Source: JAICJR01 sp036494715
GTDB taxonomy: Bacteria > Actinomycetota > Thermoleophilia > Solirubrobacterales > Thermoleophilaceae
Length of the DNA: 25,684 nucleotides
Assembly: GCA_036494715.1 (NCBI GenBank)
Contig: DASXNY010000125.1
Coordinates: 1 to 25,684, forward strand
Direction of reading: 5' to 3'
The notes below the pieces were generated by a model. It made no database searches, had not been told where the DNA came from, and saw only the letters and a program-made list of their open reading frames with translations. A program made the translations under genes and the position numbers. Below, piece by piece: positions 1-7,335 of the stretch (within the stretch, counting starts at the first letter, position 1; each line of letters opens with the position of its first letter).

Positions 1-626
1 ATGCGGTGCAGAAGCGCGCGAGCGTGTACGCCGGGAAGCTGGGCGAGCAGCTCGCCGAGCCCTGGCTCGTGGCCTACGACGACGGCCGCACGCCGGGCGA
101 GTGGGGCTCCGACGGCATCGACGACGAGGGCACGCCCACCCAGCGCACCACGATCATCGAGAACGGCCGCCTCACCTCCTACCTCTACGACCTCTTGCGC
201 GCGCGCAAGGACGGCGTGCCCTCCACCGGCAACGGCCGCCGCGAGTCGTTCCGCTACATCCCGGTGCCGCGCATGACCAACACCTTCTTCGCCAACGGCA
301 ACGCCACACCCGAGGAGCTGATCGAGGGGACGGAGAGCGGCCTCTACGCGGTCTCGTTCGGCGGTGGGCAGGTGGAGCCCGCCACGGGTGACTTCGTCTT
401 CGGGGTGTCCGAGGGCTACCTGATCGAGAACGGCAAGGTCACGAAGCCGGTGCGCGGCGCCACGCTGATCGGCAATGGTCTCGAGGCGCTCAAGCTGATC
501 GACGGCGTGGCCGCCGACCTCTCGATCGCCACCGGCTTCTGCGGCAAGGGTGGCCAGCGGGTGGCGGCCGGCGTCGGCCAGCCGCACGTGCGCATCCAGG
601 CGCTGACCGTGGGCGGCACGGCGTGA
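1..626 (+). CDS. tldD: TldD metalloprotease, C-terminal part (5' end outside window)
   Basis: This is the C-terminal part (about 207 residues) of TldD; the reading frame (codons at 3, 6, 9 and so on) is already open at base 1. In this family TldD is the zinc-bearing catalytic subunit of the TldD/TldE protease, which cleaves unfolded peptides and matures some peptide antibiotics. The HExxxH zinc motif would lie upstream of the window. Visible here are the family block RYIPVPRMTNTFF (about 265-303), the stretch GLYAVSFGGGQVEPATGDF, and the C-terminal GFCGKGGQ followed by GVGQPHV. The Cys at 540-542 matches the third zinc ligand known from E. coli TldD. The protein ends LTVGGTA, as in homologues. 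The stop codon overlaps the GTG of the next gene (GTGA at 623-626), so the two subunits should be translationally coupled. Confidence 0.93.
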   Translation, partial: AVQKRASVYAGKLGEQLAEPWLVAYDDGRTPGEWGSDGIDDEGTPTQRTTIIENGRLTSYLYDLLRARKDGVPSTGNGRRESFRYIPVPRMTNTFFANGNATPEELIEGTESGLYAVSFGGGQVEPATGDFVFGVSEGYLIENGKVTKPVRGATLIGNGLEALKLIDGVAADLSIATGFCGKGGQRVAAGVGQPHVRIQALTVGGTA

Positions 627-1978
627 GTCAGCCCGATCTCGAGCAGGTGGCGAAGCGCGCGGTGGACGCGGCGCTGTCGGTCGGCGCGGACGACGCCGAG
701 GCCTGGGTGGAGGAGGCGGTGACCCGCCAGATCAGGGTCTACGAGCAGAACGTCGAGAGCCTCACCGACGCAGGCAGCCGCGGCATCGGCCTGCGCGTCT
801 TCCTCGACGGCCGCTCCGGCTACTCCTACGGCACGGACCTGAGCGACGCCGGCGTCAAGGCGCTCGCCGAGGAGGCCCGCGAGAGCGCCGGCGTGGCCGA
901 CCCCGACGAGTTCGGCGGTCTGCCTGACGAGTTCGGCACCGCCGAGGTGGACGGCCTGCACTCCGCCGCGCTCGGCGACTGGAGCACCGAGCGCAAGATC
1001 GAGCTGGCAGTGGAGGTCGAGCGCGCCGCGCGGGCGCACGACGGCGTCTCGCAGGTCGAGGACACCGTCTACGCCGACGCCGACGGCAGCGTCGCACTTG
1101 CCAACTCGCGCGACTTCTGCTCGTCGTACGAGGCGAGCTCGGCGTGGGCCTACGGCTCGGTCTTCGCCGGCGAGGGCTCAGATCTGATGACCGGGCTCGG
1201 CGTTGGCCTGGGCCGCGACCCGGGCGAGCTCGACCCGCGCGCGATCGGCGACGAGGCCGCGCAGCGCGCACTCGCGCTCGTCGGCGCGCGCCAGCCCGAG
1301 AGCCGCCACTGCCCGGTCGTGCTCGACGCCTTCGTGGCCGCCAGCTTCATCGGCTTCATCGGCGGCATGCTGTCCGCCGACGCGGTGCAGCGCGGCCGCT
1401 CGCTGTTCGCCGATCGCGAGGGCGACGAGGTGGCCTCGGGCGCGGTGCGCCTCACCGATGACGGCCTCGACCCCGAGGGACCCGACAGCGCGCCCTTCGA
1501 CGGCGAGGGCTCCGCCCGCCGGCGCACGCCGCTGATCGAGGACGGACGCCTGCTCACCTTCCTGTTCGACGCGCGCACCGCGCGCAAGGGCGGGCGCGCG
1601 ACCACCGGCAGCGCCGCGCGCGGGTCGTACCGCACACCGCCGTCGGTCGGCACCGCCAACCTGCTGCTGGATCCCGGCGACGCGGACCTCGACGAGCTGA
1701 TCGCGCGCGCGGGCGAGGGCCTCTACGTCACCGACGTCGCCGGCCTCCACTCGGGCGTGAATCCCGTGTCCGGGACCTTCTCGGTGGGCGCCACCGGCAG
1801 GCTCATCCAGGGCGGCGAGCTCGGCGCCCCGGCGCGCGAAATGACGATCGCGAGCGACCTCGTCTCGATGCTGAAGGCCGTGCAGGCCGTGGGCTCGACC
1901 ACCCGCTGGGTGCCCTTCGGCGGCAGCGTGAAGGCCGCGCCGCTCCTGATCGCCGAGATGTCGGTTTCGGGCTCCTAG
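623..1978 (+). CDS. tldE: TldE/PmbA protease subunit
   Basis: This 451-residue protein matches the usual PmbA/TldE length of about 450. TldE is the non-catalytic partner of TldD; together they form a heterodimeric peptidase in the cytoplasm. It shows the typical N-terminal pattern (VEEAVTRQIRVYEQNVESLTDAGSRGIGLRVF), the central VLDAFVAASFIGFIGGMLSADAVQRG block, and the C-terminal GLHSGVNPVSGTFSVGATG motif shared by TldD and TldE. No HExxxH motif is present, as expected for the E subunit. The GTG start at 623 overlaps the tldD stop by four bases and no start further upstream is compatible with the family N-terminus. The gene is followed by a spacer of about 150 bases, so it probably ends the tldDE operon. 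Confidence 0.93.
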   Translation: MSQPDLEQVAKRAVDAALSVGADDAEAWVEEAVTRQIRVYEQNVESLTDAGSRGIGLRVFLDGRSGYSYGTDLSDAGVKALAEEARESAGVADPDEFGGLPDEFGTAEVDGLHSAALGDWSTERKIELAVEVERAARAHDGVSQVEDTVYADADGSVALANSRDFCSSYEASSAWAYGSVFAGEGSDLMTGLGVGLGRDPGELDPRAIGDEAAQRALALVGARQPESRHCPVVLDAFVAASFIGFIGGMLSADAVQRGRSLFADREGDEVASGAVRLTDDGLDPEGPDSAPFDGEGSARRRTPLIEDGRLLTFLFDARTARKGGRATTGSAARGSYRTPPSVGTANLLLDPGDADLDELIARAGEGLYVTDVAGLHSGVNPVSGTFSVGATGRLIQGGELGAPAREMTIASDLVSMLKAVQAVGSTTRWVPFGGSVKAAPLLIAEMSVSGS

Positions 1979-2004
1979 GGCCTCCGAGCCAGTCCCAGAG
2001 CCAA

Positions 2005-2053
2005 ATTTCGGCCCCTACGAAAGTCGCAATTTGCGGCCTTGGTAGGGCCAAAT
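2005..2053. repeat. Imperfect inverted repeat between tldE and hup
   Basis: The arms are ATTTCGGCCCCTAC (2005-2018) and GGTAGGGCCAAAT (2041-2053), which pair with one bulged C and one mismatch around a loop of about 22 bases. AATTTCGGCC recurs as AATTTGCGGCC at about 2028-2038. There is no T-run, so this is a weak terminator or operator candidate in the least GC-rich part of this spacer. Confidence 0.3.
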
Positions 2054-2085
2054 CCGCCATTTAGAGCCGAATCGTCCGAAAGCGT

Positions 2086-2094
2086 TGTTAGGTT
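2086..2094 (+). promoter_or_regulatory. Possible extended -10 promoter of the HU gene
   Basis: TG-T-TAGGTT fits the extended -10 pattern TGnTANNNT and lies 35 bases before the GTG of the HU gene. No convincing -35 box is seen. This position would give a leader of about 30 nt carrying the strong ribosome binding site at 2117-2124. Confidence 0.35.
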
Positions 2095-2116
2095 CGGAGC
2101 CGTCCAAGACCCCCCG

Positions 2117-2124
2117 TAAGGAGG
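2117..2124 (+). promoter_or_regulatory. Strong ribosome binding site fixing the HU start
   Basis: TAAGGAGG lies 5 bases upstream of GTG 2130. It rules out the in-frame TTG at 2085, which would add 15 residues not found in HU proteins. Confidence 0.75.
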
Positions 2125-2129
2125 AGCAG

Positions 2130-2405
2130 GTGACGAAGTCCGAATTCGTTGACCAGGTGGCAGCTCAGTCTGGTCTGTCCAAGGGCGATGCCACGAAGGC
2201 CGTGGATACCGCTCTCGACGTGATCGAGGCGACGCTCAGCCGTGGCGGCGAGATCAACTTCACCGGGTTCGGGAAGTTCTCGGTCGCTGATCGTGGCGCC
2301 CGGCAGGGAGTGAACCCGCAGACCGGCGAGCGGATCCAGATTGCAGCCAGCCGCGTCCCGCGCTTCAGCGCCGGCTCGGCTCTGAAGAAGGCAGTCAAGA
2401 GCTAG
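2130..2405 (+). CDS. hup: HU-family nucleoid DNA-binding protein
   Basis: This 91-residue protein has the normal HU length. HU dimers bind and bend DNA without strong sequence specificity and help organise the nucleoid. The N-terminal helical part reads MTKSEFVDQVAAQSGLSKGD, and the beta-arm region reads GEINFTGFGKFSVADRGARQGVNPQTGE, with the NPQTGE and SRVPRFSAG signatures of HU (proline at the arm tip region). It ends ALKKAVKS. There is no long basic PAKKA-type tail of the kind seen in mycobacterial HupB. The GTG start is set by TAAGGAGG just upstream. The TAG stop (2403-2405) is the only stop codon between this start and the end of pyrF in the same frame. Confidence 0.93.
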   Translation: MTKSEFVDQVAAQSGLSKGDATKAVDTALDVIEATLSRGGEINFTGFGKFSVADRGARQGVNPQTGERIQIAASRVPRFSAGSALKKAVKS

Positions 2406-2461
2406 GGCCGGGCCGCGCGACTCGCGCAGCAGCATCACGTCCAAGACAGCGGGGAGCCCTT

Positions 2462-2479
2462 CGGCAGTACTGTCGGAGG
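2462..2479 (+). promoter_or_regulatory. Palindrome, possible -10 box and SD in front of pyrF
   Basis: CGGCAGTACTGTCG (2462-2475) is a near-perfect palindrome with one G/T mismatch pair. It contains TACTGT (2468-2473), which fits TANNNT, and is followed directly by GGAGG (2475-2479). It looks like an operator or promoter plus an SD for pyrF, yet no ATG, GTG or TTG occurs in any frame from 2406 to 2568. Confidence 0.4.
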
Positions 2480-2489
2480 CGTTCTCCCG

Positions 2490-3404
2490 TTCGCTGACAG
2501 GCTCGCTGCACTGGTCGCGGAGCGGCGCAGTCAGATCGTTCTCGGCCTCGACCCCGACCCGGCCGCGCTGTGGCAGGTCGCGGTCGAGGCCGTGCGCGAT
2601 CGGCAGGGGGACCCGGCGCAGTTGAACGCCGCGGCGGTGGAGCTCCACTGCCGGGCCGCGATCGACGCCGCCGGTCCGTCCTGCGTTGCCGTCAAGCCGC
2701 AGCTCGCGTGCTTCGAGCGGCTCGGCGCCCCCGGCATCGCGGCGCTCTACAACGTGGCGGCGTACGCCCGCGAGGCCGGCCTGCTCGTGCTCGCCGACGG
2801 CAAGCGCGGCGACGTACCGGTCACGGCGCGCGCCTACGCCCAATCGCTCGTCGGCTCGACGCCGGGCGAGTTCGGGGACGTGCCCGGGCTCGGCGCGGAC
2901 GCCTTCACCGCCAACCCGCTGCTTGGCCGCGACTCGCTCGAGCCGCTGGTCGCGGCGGCGCGGGCGGCGGGCGCAGCGGTGTTCTGCCTCGTGCGCACCT
3001 CCAACCCCGGCGCGGCCGACCTGCAGGATGTGCCCGCGCCCAGCGAGCCGCTGTACGAGCGCCTCGCGGCGATCGTCCGCGAGCTCGGGGAGCCCGGCGT
3101 GGGGGACTGCGGTCTCGCGGACGTCGGCGCGGTCACCGGCGCTACCCGGCCGGACACGCTCGCGCGCCTGCGCGAGCTGATGCCGAACACGATCTTCCTG
3201 CTGCCGGGAGTAGGCGCGCAGGGCGGCTCGGTGGCCGAGCTCGGGCCGGCCTTCGCCCCCCATCCGGCGGCCGCTCTCGTCACGGCGTCGCGCTCGATCG
3301 TCGACGCCTACCGCAAGTCTGCCGAGGTCGATCCGGCGGCCGCGGCCGCCGCTGCCGCAGAGGAACTGCGCGTTGGCGCTTGGGGTTTGGCTCGCACCGA
3401 ATGA
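2490..3404 (+). CDS. pyrF: Orotidine 5'-phosphate decarboxylase (start codon unresolved)
   Basis: OMP decarboxylase performs the last step of UMP synthesis. The left coordinate marks where homology begins (FADRLAALVAERRSQIVLGLDPDP), not a start codon. The protein resembles the longer actinobacterial type: GLDPDP contributes the substrate-binding Asp, VAVKPQLACFE carries a catalytic-site Lys, and LVLADGKRGDV holds the D-x-K-x-x-D catalytic motif. FTANPLLGRDSLEPL and the phosphate-binding LLPGVGAQGG follow. The first standard in-frame start is GTG 2592, but starting there would delete GLDPDP and the first beta strand, so it is unlikely. CTG 2511 is the only near-cognate in-frame codon close to the N-terminus; CTC 2484 follows GGAGG by 4 bases. 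The C-terminus has a run of eight alanines. The catalytic residues are intact, so I do not call it a pseudogene. Confidence 0.88.
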   Translation, partial: FADRLAALVAERRSQIVLGLDPDPAALWQVAVEAVRDRQGDPAQLNAAAVELHCRAAIDAAGPSCVAVKPQLACFERLGAPGIAALYNVAAYAREAGLLVLADGKRGDVPVTARAYAQSLVGSTPGEFGDVPGLGADAFTANPLLGRDSLEPLVAAARAAGAAVFCLVRTSNPGAADLQDVPAPSEPLYERLAAIVRELGEPGVGDCGLADVGAVTGATRPDTLARLRELMPNTIFLLPGVGAQGGSVAELGPAFAPHPAAALVTASRSIVDAYRKSAEVDPAAAAAAAAEELRVGAWGLARTE

Positions 3405-3434
3405 GGTAGTAAGAACCTAAATCCGGTACCGCAA

Positions 3435-3461
3435 ACCTCCAACATTCGTCCGTTCGGAGGT
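3435..3461 (+). terminator. Hairpin after pyrF, possible terminator or leader element
   Basis: ACCTCCAAC (3435-3443) pairs with GTT-c-GGAGGT (3452-3461) through one bulged C, with the 8-base loop ATTCGTCC. The next bases, ATCTGTCGTTTAAACC, are T-rich for this genome but hold no clean T-run. It could end the pyrF transcript or fold in the leader of the next gene, where it would hide an SD-like GGAGGT. Confidence 0.35.
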
Positions 3462-3504
3462 ATCTGTCGTTTAAACCCAATAGGCGAACGGCGACAGAAG
3501 CAGC

Positions 3505-4731
3505 GTGCGTCGCGTTTCCCCACTCGCCGCCGCGGGTTGCGTTGCTTTCTCCCTAGCTGTACCGGCGGCTGCGTCGGCACGCATCTTCGGCACCGCGCCG
3601 ATCCCGATTTCCGTCGGCCCCCAGGGCCAGGGCGCCAACGGGCCCTCCGGCCACCCGACGATCTCCGGCGATGACCGCAAGGCGCGCTACGTCGCGTTCG
3701 ACTCGGCCGCGTCCAACCTCGTCGGAAACGACAGCAACGGCCACTGGGACATCTTCGTCTGGCGCCGCCCCGACGGCAGCGCCGGGCTCCGGCTCAATCA
3801 GCCGGCCCGCCCGTCGGGCACCCTGATCCGGGCCAGCGTCTCCTCCGGCGAGGTCCAGGGCAACGGCGACTCCACCAACCCATCGCTCGACGGCGCGATG
3901 GACAACAAGCCGGGCTGCGTGGCCTTCCAGTCCACCTCCACCAACCTCGCCCCGGGCGACCCCGATCCGGTGTCCGACGTCTTCGTCCGCAACTTCCAGC
4001 GCGGCCGCACCGTGCTGATTTCGCGCGGCATCGGCGCCCCCGCCGTCAACCCCTCGATCGATGGCGACTGCGGCAAGGTGGCCTTCGAGGCGGCCGGCAA
4101 CGTGTTCGTCGCGGGCGAGGCCGGCGGCAAGCCGCACCTGCTCGGCTCGGGCACCAGCCCCTCATTCGCCCGCGACGGCTCCGCGATCGTCTGGCAGCAG
4201 GGCGGCGGCATCATGCTCGACGCCGGCGGGCACGTCACGCGCGTCGCCGACAGCGGCTCCGACCCGCACGTGTCCGACCGGACCTCGGGCTCGTGGGCCG
4301 TGGTGTTCCAGACGGGCGCGAAGCTGACCGGCAACGACACGAACCCCGGCAGCGACGTCTACATGCGCGTGGTCGGCGACGGCGGCGGCATCCGCGATAC
4401 CGACCTGATCTCGGCCTCGCGGCGCGGAGCGCACAGCCTCGGCGGCTCCAACCTCGCCGGCGGCATCACCTCCTACGGCGCGCCGCGCGGCATCGTCACC
4501 TTCGCGAGCGCGCACGGCAGCGCCGACACGCTCTACTACCGCAACAACCACACGGGCAATATCGACGACCTCGCGCACGCCTCCGGCGGCGCCTCGATCT
4601 TCGACGTCGCCACCAGCGCGCGCGCCAACTTCGTCGCCTTCACCTCGACCTACAGCGGCTTCCGCTTCGACCACAACGGGTCGCAGCAGGATGTGTTTTT
4701 CAAGGGGTTGGTTGACGGGGAGCCGCTGTAG
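3505..4731 (+). CDS. Secreted TolB/PD40-like beta-propeller protein
   Basis: This 408-residue protein starts with a clear signal peptide: MRRV, the hydrophobic stretch LAAAGCVAFSLAVPAAA, then a likely SARI cleavage region near residues 24-26. The Cys at 12 lies inside the hydrophobic core without a good lipobox, so a lipoprotein is unlikely. The mature part repeats a blade-like unit of the type VAFxSxxxNLxxxDxNxxxDIFV: AASNLVGNDSNGHWDIFVW, STSTNLAPGDPDPVSDVFVR and GAKLTGNDTNPGSDVYMR. Such units occur in bacterial TolB/PD40-type propellers exported from the cell. No catalytic motif is visible and the ligand is unknown. The GTG start at 3505 has only a weak SD (AGAAG). The spacer before it and the repeat array after it suggest it is transcribed alone. 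Confidence 0.72.
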   Translation: MRRVSPLAAAGCVAFSLAVPAAASARIFGTAPIPISVGPQGQGANGPSGHPTISGDDRKARYVAFDSAASNLVGNDSNGHWDIFVWRRPDGSAGLRLNQPARPSGTLIRASVSSGEVQGNGDSTNPSLDGAMDNKPGCVAFQSTSTNLAPGDPDPVSDVFVRNFQRGRTVLISRGIGAPAVNPSIDGDCGKVAFEAAGNVFVAGEAGGKPHLLGSGTSPSFARDGSAIVWQQGGGIMLDAGGHVTRVADSGSDPHVSDRTSGSWAVVFQTGAKLTGNDTNPGSDVYMRVVGDGGGIRDTDLISASRRGAHSLGGSNLAGGITSYGAPRGIVTFASAHGSADTLYYRNNHTGNIDDLAHASGGASIFDVATSARANFVAFTSTYSGFRFDHNGSQQDVFFKGLVDGEPL

Positions 4732-4733
4732 CT

Positions 4734-4768
4734 GCCAGTACGCAGTAGGCAGCAGGGAATAGGCAGAG
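4734..4768. repeat. Heptanucleotide tandem repeat, GGCAGTA type
   Basis: Five consecutive degenerate 7-mers (GCCAGTA, CGCAGTA, GGCAGCA, GGGAATA, GGCAGAG) begin 3 bases after the stop codon of the beta-propeller gene. The 17-mer CAGTACGCAGTAGGCAG (4736-4752) is repeated exactly at 10285-10301. Confidence 0.75.
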
Positions 4769-4785
4769 TGGTCCTCCAGCGGGGT

Positions 4786-4791
4786 TAGCAT
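4786..4791 (+). promoter_or_regulatory. Possible -10 box of the LysM gene (leaderless)
   Basis: TAGCAT fits TANNNT and ends 9 bases before ATG 4801. There is no SD in front of this ATG, so transcription would start about 3 bases upstream of, or at, the start codon. No -35 box is recognised. Confidence 0.4.
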
Positions 4792-4800
4792 CCGCACCGG

Positions 4801-5139
4801 ATGAAGAGTCGTCGCCCCCGCAAGGCCGCTGCGCGGCTGTTCGCCGTCTTGGCGCTCGCGGCCTTCGTGATCGCCTTTCTCGTCGTGCTCGGCAACTCCG
4901 GGGTGACCCACAACTCGACCACCACGGCGCCGCCGACCACCAGCGCGCCGACCACGACCAACCAGACGACCTCGACGTCGAAATTCGCCCACCGGCGCAC
5001 CTACGTGGTGAAGAGCGGCGACACGCTCGGGGCCATCGCGATCAAGACCGGCGTGAGCGTCTCGAGCCTCGAGGACCTGAACCCGGGGCTCGACCCGCAG
5101 GGCCTGGTCGCCGGGCAGAAGCTAAAACTGAGGGAGTGA
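4801..5139 (+). CDS. Membrane-anchored LysM peptidoglycan-binding protein
   Basis: This 112-residue protein has a basic N-terminus (MKSRRPRKAAAR), one transmembrane helix (about residues 13-31), a Thr/Ser/Pro-rich spacer (about 35-60) and one C-terminal LysM domain (about 68-111: YVVKSGDTLGAIAIKTGVSV ... NPGLDPQGLVAGQKLKL). LysM domains bind the GlcNAc-containing glycan of peptidoglycan, so the domain should sit outside the membrane on a flexible stalk. No catalytic domain is attached. The TGA stop overlaps the GTG of the carboxypeptidase gene (GTGA, 5136-5139), implying coupled translation and a shared role at the cell wall. The ATG has no SD; a -10-like TAGCAT lies 9 bases upstream. Confidence 0.85.
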   Translation: MKSRRPRKAAARLFAVLALAAFVIAFLVVLGNSGVTHNSTTTAPPTTSAPTTTNQTTSTSKFAHRRTYVVKSGDTLGAIAIKTGVSVSSLEDLNPGLDPQGLVAGQKLKLRE

Positions 5140-6368
5140 GGGGCGCGCCAGGGATCCGGAATCGCCTGATCGCCGCCTCGCTTGCGGTCGCGGCTCTACT
5201 CGCCTTCGCGACAGCTGCCAGCGCGGCCTCGACCCCGCCCACGCTCACCTCCACAGCGGCGATCGTGATCGACGCACGCACCGGCGCGGTGCTGTTTGCG
5301 CAGCACCCGAACGCGCACCGCGAGATCGGCAGCACCACCAAGCTGATGACGGCGCACATCACGCTCGGGCGGGTGTCGCAGAGCGAGGTCTTCACAGCGC
5401 CGGCCTACGACGCCGCGCCCGCCGAGTCGATCATCGGGCTGCGCAAGGGCGAGCGGCTGACGGTCCACGACCTGCTGCGCGCGCTTCTGCTCCCAAGCGC
5501 CAACGACGCGGCCTGGGACCTCGCCTACAACATCGGCGACTCGTCGGTGCCGCGCTTCGTCCGCCTGATGAACCGGCAGGCGAAGCAGCTCGGGCTGACG
5601 CACACGCACTACGCCAACCCGATCGGCCTCGACGACCCGCACAACCACTCGAGCGCGTCCGACCTCGCCAAGCTCGCCGCAATCGACATGCGCGTCCCCG
5701 CGTTCAGGAAGATCGTCGACCTCACCCACGCGACGCTGACCACCGGCTCGCACGTGCGGACGGTGATCAACCGCAACGACCTGGTGGGCCGCTACTCGTA
5801 CGTCGACGGCGTCAAGACCGGGCACACGCAGGACGCGGGCTACGTGCTCGTCGGCGCGGCGCACCGCGGCGGGGCGAGCGTCATCAGCGTGGTGATCGGG
5901 GAGCCGAGCGTGGCGCGCCGCGACGCCGACTCGATCGCGCTCCTGCGCTACGGCCTCGCCCAGTACCACCGGGTCGCGGTGTTCAAGAAGGGCCGCGTGA
6001 TCGCGAGCGTGCCGATCCACCAGCACAGCGGCCAGGCTGAGCTGGCCACCACGCGGTCGTTCGCGCTCACCGTGCGCAAGGACACGCCGGTGCGGGTGCG
6101 CAAGCTGCCGCCGGACGAGCTCAAGGGCCCGCTGCCGGCCGGCCGCGCGGTGGGCCGCGCGCAGGTGCTCGTGGGGGGCAAGGTGGTGCGCACGTTCCCG
6201 CTCGTCACCGTGGACAAGGTCCCGGCACCGGCCTTCCTGCGCCGCTTCGAGGGCGTCCTGCGCGACGTGCTGATCTCGCTTGCGGTGCTGCTGGGCCTGC
6301 TGGTCTGTACGCTCGTTGCGCTGCGGGTGCGCGTCGTACGCCGGCAGCGAGCGAAGTCCGTCCGATGA
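5136..6368 (+). CDS. D-alanyl-D-alanine carboxypeptidase (S11 family)
   Basis: This 410-residue penicillin-binding protein of the DacA/DacF type trims the terminal D-Ala from peptidoglycan stem peptides. All three active-site motifs are present: S66-T-T-K69 (SxxK nucleophile), S121-A-N123 (SxN) and K227-T-G229 (KTG). An N-terminal signal sequence covers about residues 10-31 (LIAASLAVAALLAFATAASA). A second hydrophobic helix near the C-terminus (about 376-397, VLISLAVLLGLLVCTLVALRV) is followed by a basic tail, so the enzyme is probably anchored at the outer face of the membrane. GTG 5136 overlaps the LysM stop by four bases, with GAGGGAG just upstream, and the stop overlaps the next ATG (ATGA, 6365-6368). 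Confidence 0.92.
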   Translation: MRGAPGIRNRLIAASLAVAALLAFATAASAASTPPTLTSTAAIVIDARTGAVLFAQHPNAHREIGSTTKLMTAHITLGRVSQSEVFTAPAYDAAPAESIIGLRKGERLTVHDLLRALLLPSANDAAWDLAYNIGDSSVPRFVRLMNRQAKQLGLTHTHYANPIGLDDPHNHSSASDLAKLAAIDMRVPAFRKIVDLTHATLTTGSHVRTVINRNDLVGRYSYVDGVKTGHTQDAGYVLVGAAHRGGASVISVVIGEPSVARRDADSIALLRYGLAQYHRVAVFKKGRVIASVPIHQHSGQAELATTRSFALTVRKDTPVRVRKLPPDELKGPLPAGRAVGRAQVLVGGKVVRTFPLVTVDKVPAPAFLRRFEGVLRDVLISLAVLLGLLVCTLVALRVRVVRRQRAKSVR

Positions 6369-7327
6369 TCATCACGGTCACACTCAACGCCGCGATAGAC
6401 AAGACGCTGGCGGTTCCGAACTTCCGGCTAGGGCGCCGCCACCGGGCGGTCGAGCAGACCTCGATGGCGGGCGGCAAGGGCGTGAACGTGGCGCGCGCGC
6501 TGAAGTCGCTCGGCCAGCCGGTGATCGCGACGGGCGTCGCGGGCGGCCCCAACGGCACGCGCATCATCGAGCAGCTCACCGAGGAGGCGATCCTCAACGA
6601 CTTCGTCCGCATCCGCGAGGAGTCGCGCATGTCGACGGCGGTTGTCGACCCGACCTCCGGCGAGCAGACCGAGATCAACGAGCGCGGGCCGCTCGTCACC
6701 GAGGCCGAGCTCGAGCTGTTCGTCGACAAGCTGCTGTACCTGGCGAAGGGCGCCGAGGTGTGCGTGTTCTGCGGCAGCCTGCCGCGCGGCGTCGAGTCAG
6801 ACGTCTACGCGAGGCTCGTCGCCGAGCTGCGCAAGCTGGACGTGACCACGGTGCTCGACTCGGAGGGCGACGCGATGCTGCTCGGCACGCGCGCCGAGCC
6901 GACTGTCGTGACCCCCAACGAGCTCGAGGCGGAGGAGCTCGTGGGCCACGAGTTCTCGGACGACCAGGACCGGCTCACCGGCCTGCACGAGATCGCCGAG
7001 CTGGGTGCCGGCGAGGCGATCATGACGATGGCCGCCGGCTGCCTGGCACTGCTCGGCGAGCCCGAGCGCAGCCTCTACCGCGCCACGCTCGAGCAGCTCG
7101 AGCCGGTGTCGGCGGTGGGTTCGGGCGACGCCTTCCTTGCCGGCTACGTGGCGGCCCGCTACGCCGGTAAGCCGCCCGACGAATGCGTGCGCTTCGCGGT
7201 CGCCTGCGGCGCCGAGTCGACTCAGCATTTCGGGGCCGGCGTGCTCGACGCCCGCGAGGTCGAGCGGCTCCTGCCCGAGGTGCGGGTGGACACGCTCGAC
7301 GCCTCGACGGCGGAAGCCAGCCGCTGA
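6365..7327 (+). CDS. PfkB-family sugar-phosphate kinase (1-phosphofructokinase type)
   Basis: This 320-residue ribokinase-fold kinase is closest in pattern to FruK (1-phosphofructokinase) and LacC (tagatose-6-phosphate kinase). TLNAAIDKT at residues 6-14 is the FruK/LacC N-terminal signature (normally TLNPAID). AGGKGVNVARAL (35-46) is PfkB signature 1, and SAVGSGDAFLAGY (249-261) is signature 2 with catalytic D255; the GSGD form is typical of this subfamily. VTPNELEAEEL (182-192) is also conserved. The substrate cannot be settled from sequence; no PTS or fru genes are nearby. Its ATG overlaps the carboxypeptidase stop (ATGA), an unusual partnership for a glycolytic-type kinase. A weak hairpin follows the stop. 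Confidence 0.85.
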   Translation: MIITVTLNAAIDKTLAVPNFRLGRRHRAVEQTSMAGGKGVNVARALKSLGQPVIATGVAGGPNGTRIIEQLTEEAILNDFVRIREESRMSTAVVDPTSGEQTEINERGPLVTEAELELFVDKLLYLAKGAEVCVFCGSLPRGVESDVYARLVAELRKLDVTTVLDSEGDAMLLGTRAEPTVVTPNELEAEELVGHEFSDDQDRLTGLHEIAELGAGEAIMTMAAGCLALLGEPERSLYRATLEQLEPVSAVGSGDAFLAGYVAARYAGKPPDECVRFAVACGAESTQHFGAGVLDAREVERLLPEVRVDTLDASTAEASR

Positions 7328-7335
7328 CCTGGCGC

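Noticed and set aside
2088..3263. Open frame of 391 codons on the - strand across HU and pyrF
   Set aside because: Shadow of two conserved + strand genes.
3505..3570. Lipoprotein signal in the beta-propeller protein
   Set aside because: The Cys at residue 12 follows AAAG without an aliphatic residue at -3 and sits in the middle of the hydrophobic core; an ordinary signal peptidase I site near residue 25 fits better.
4734..4768. CRISPR-like array
   Set aside because: Units are 7 bp, contiguous and degenerate, with no spacers and no cas genes nearby.
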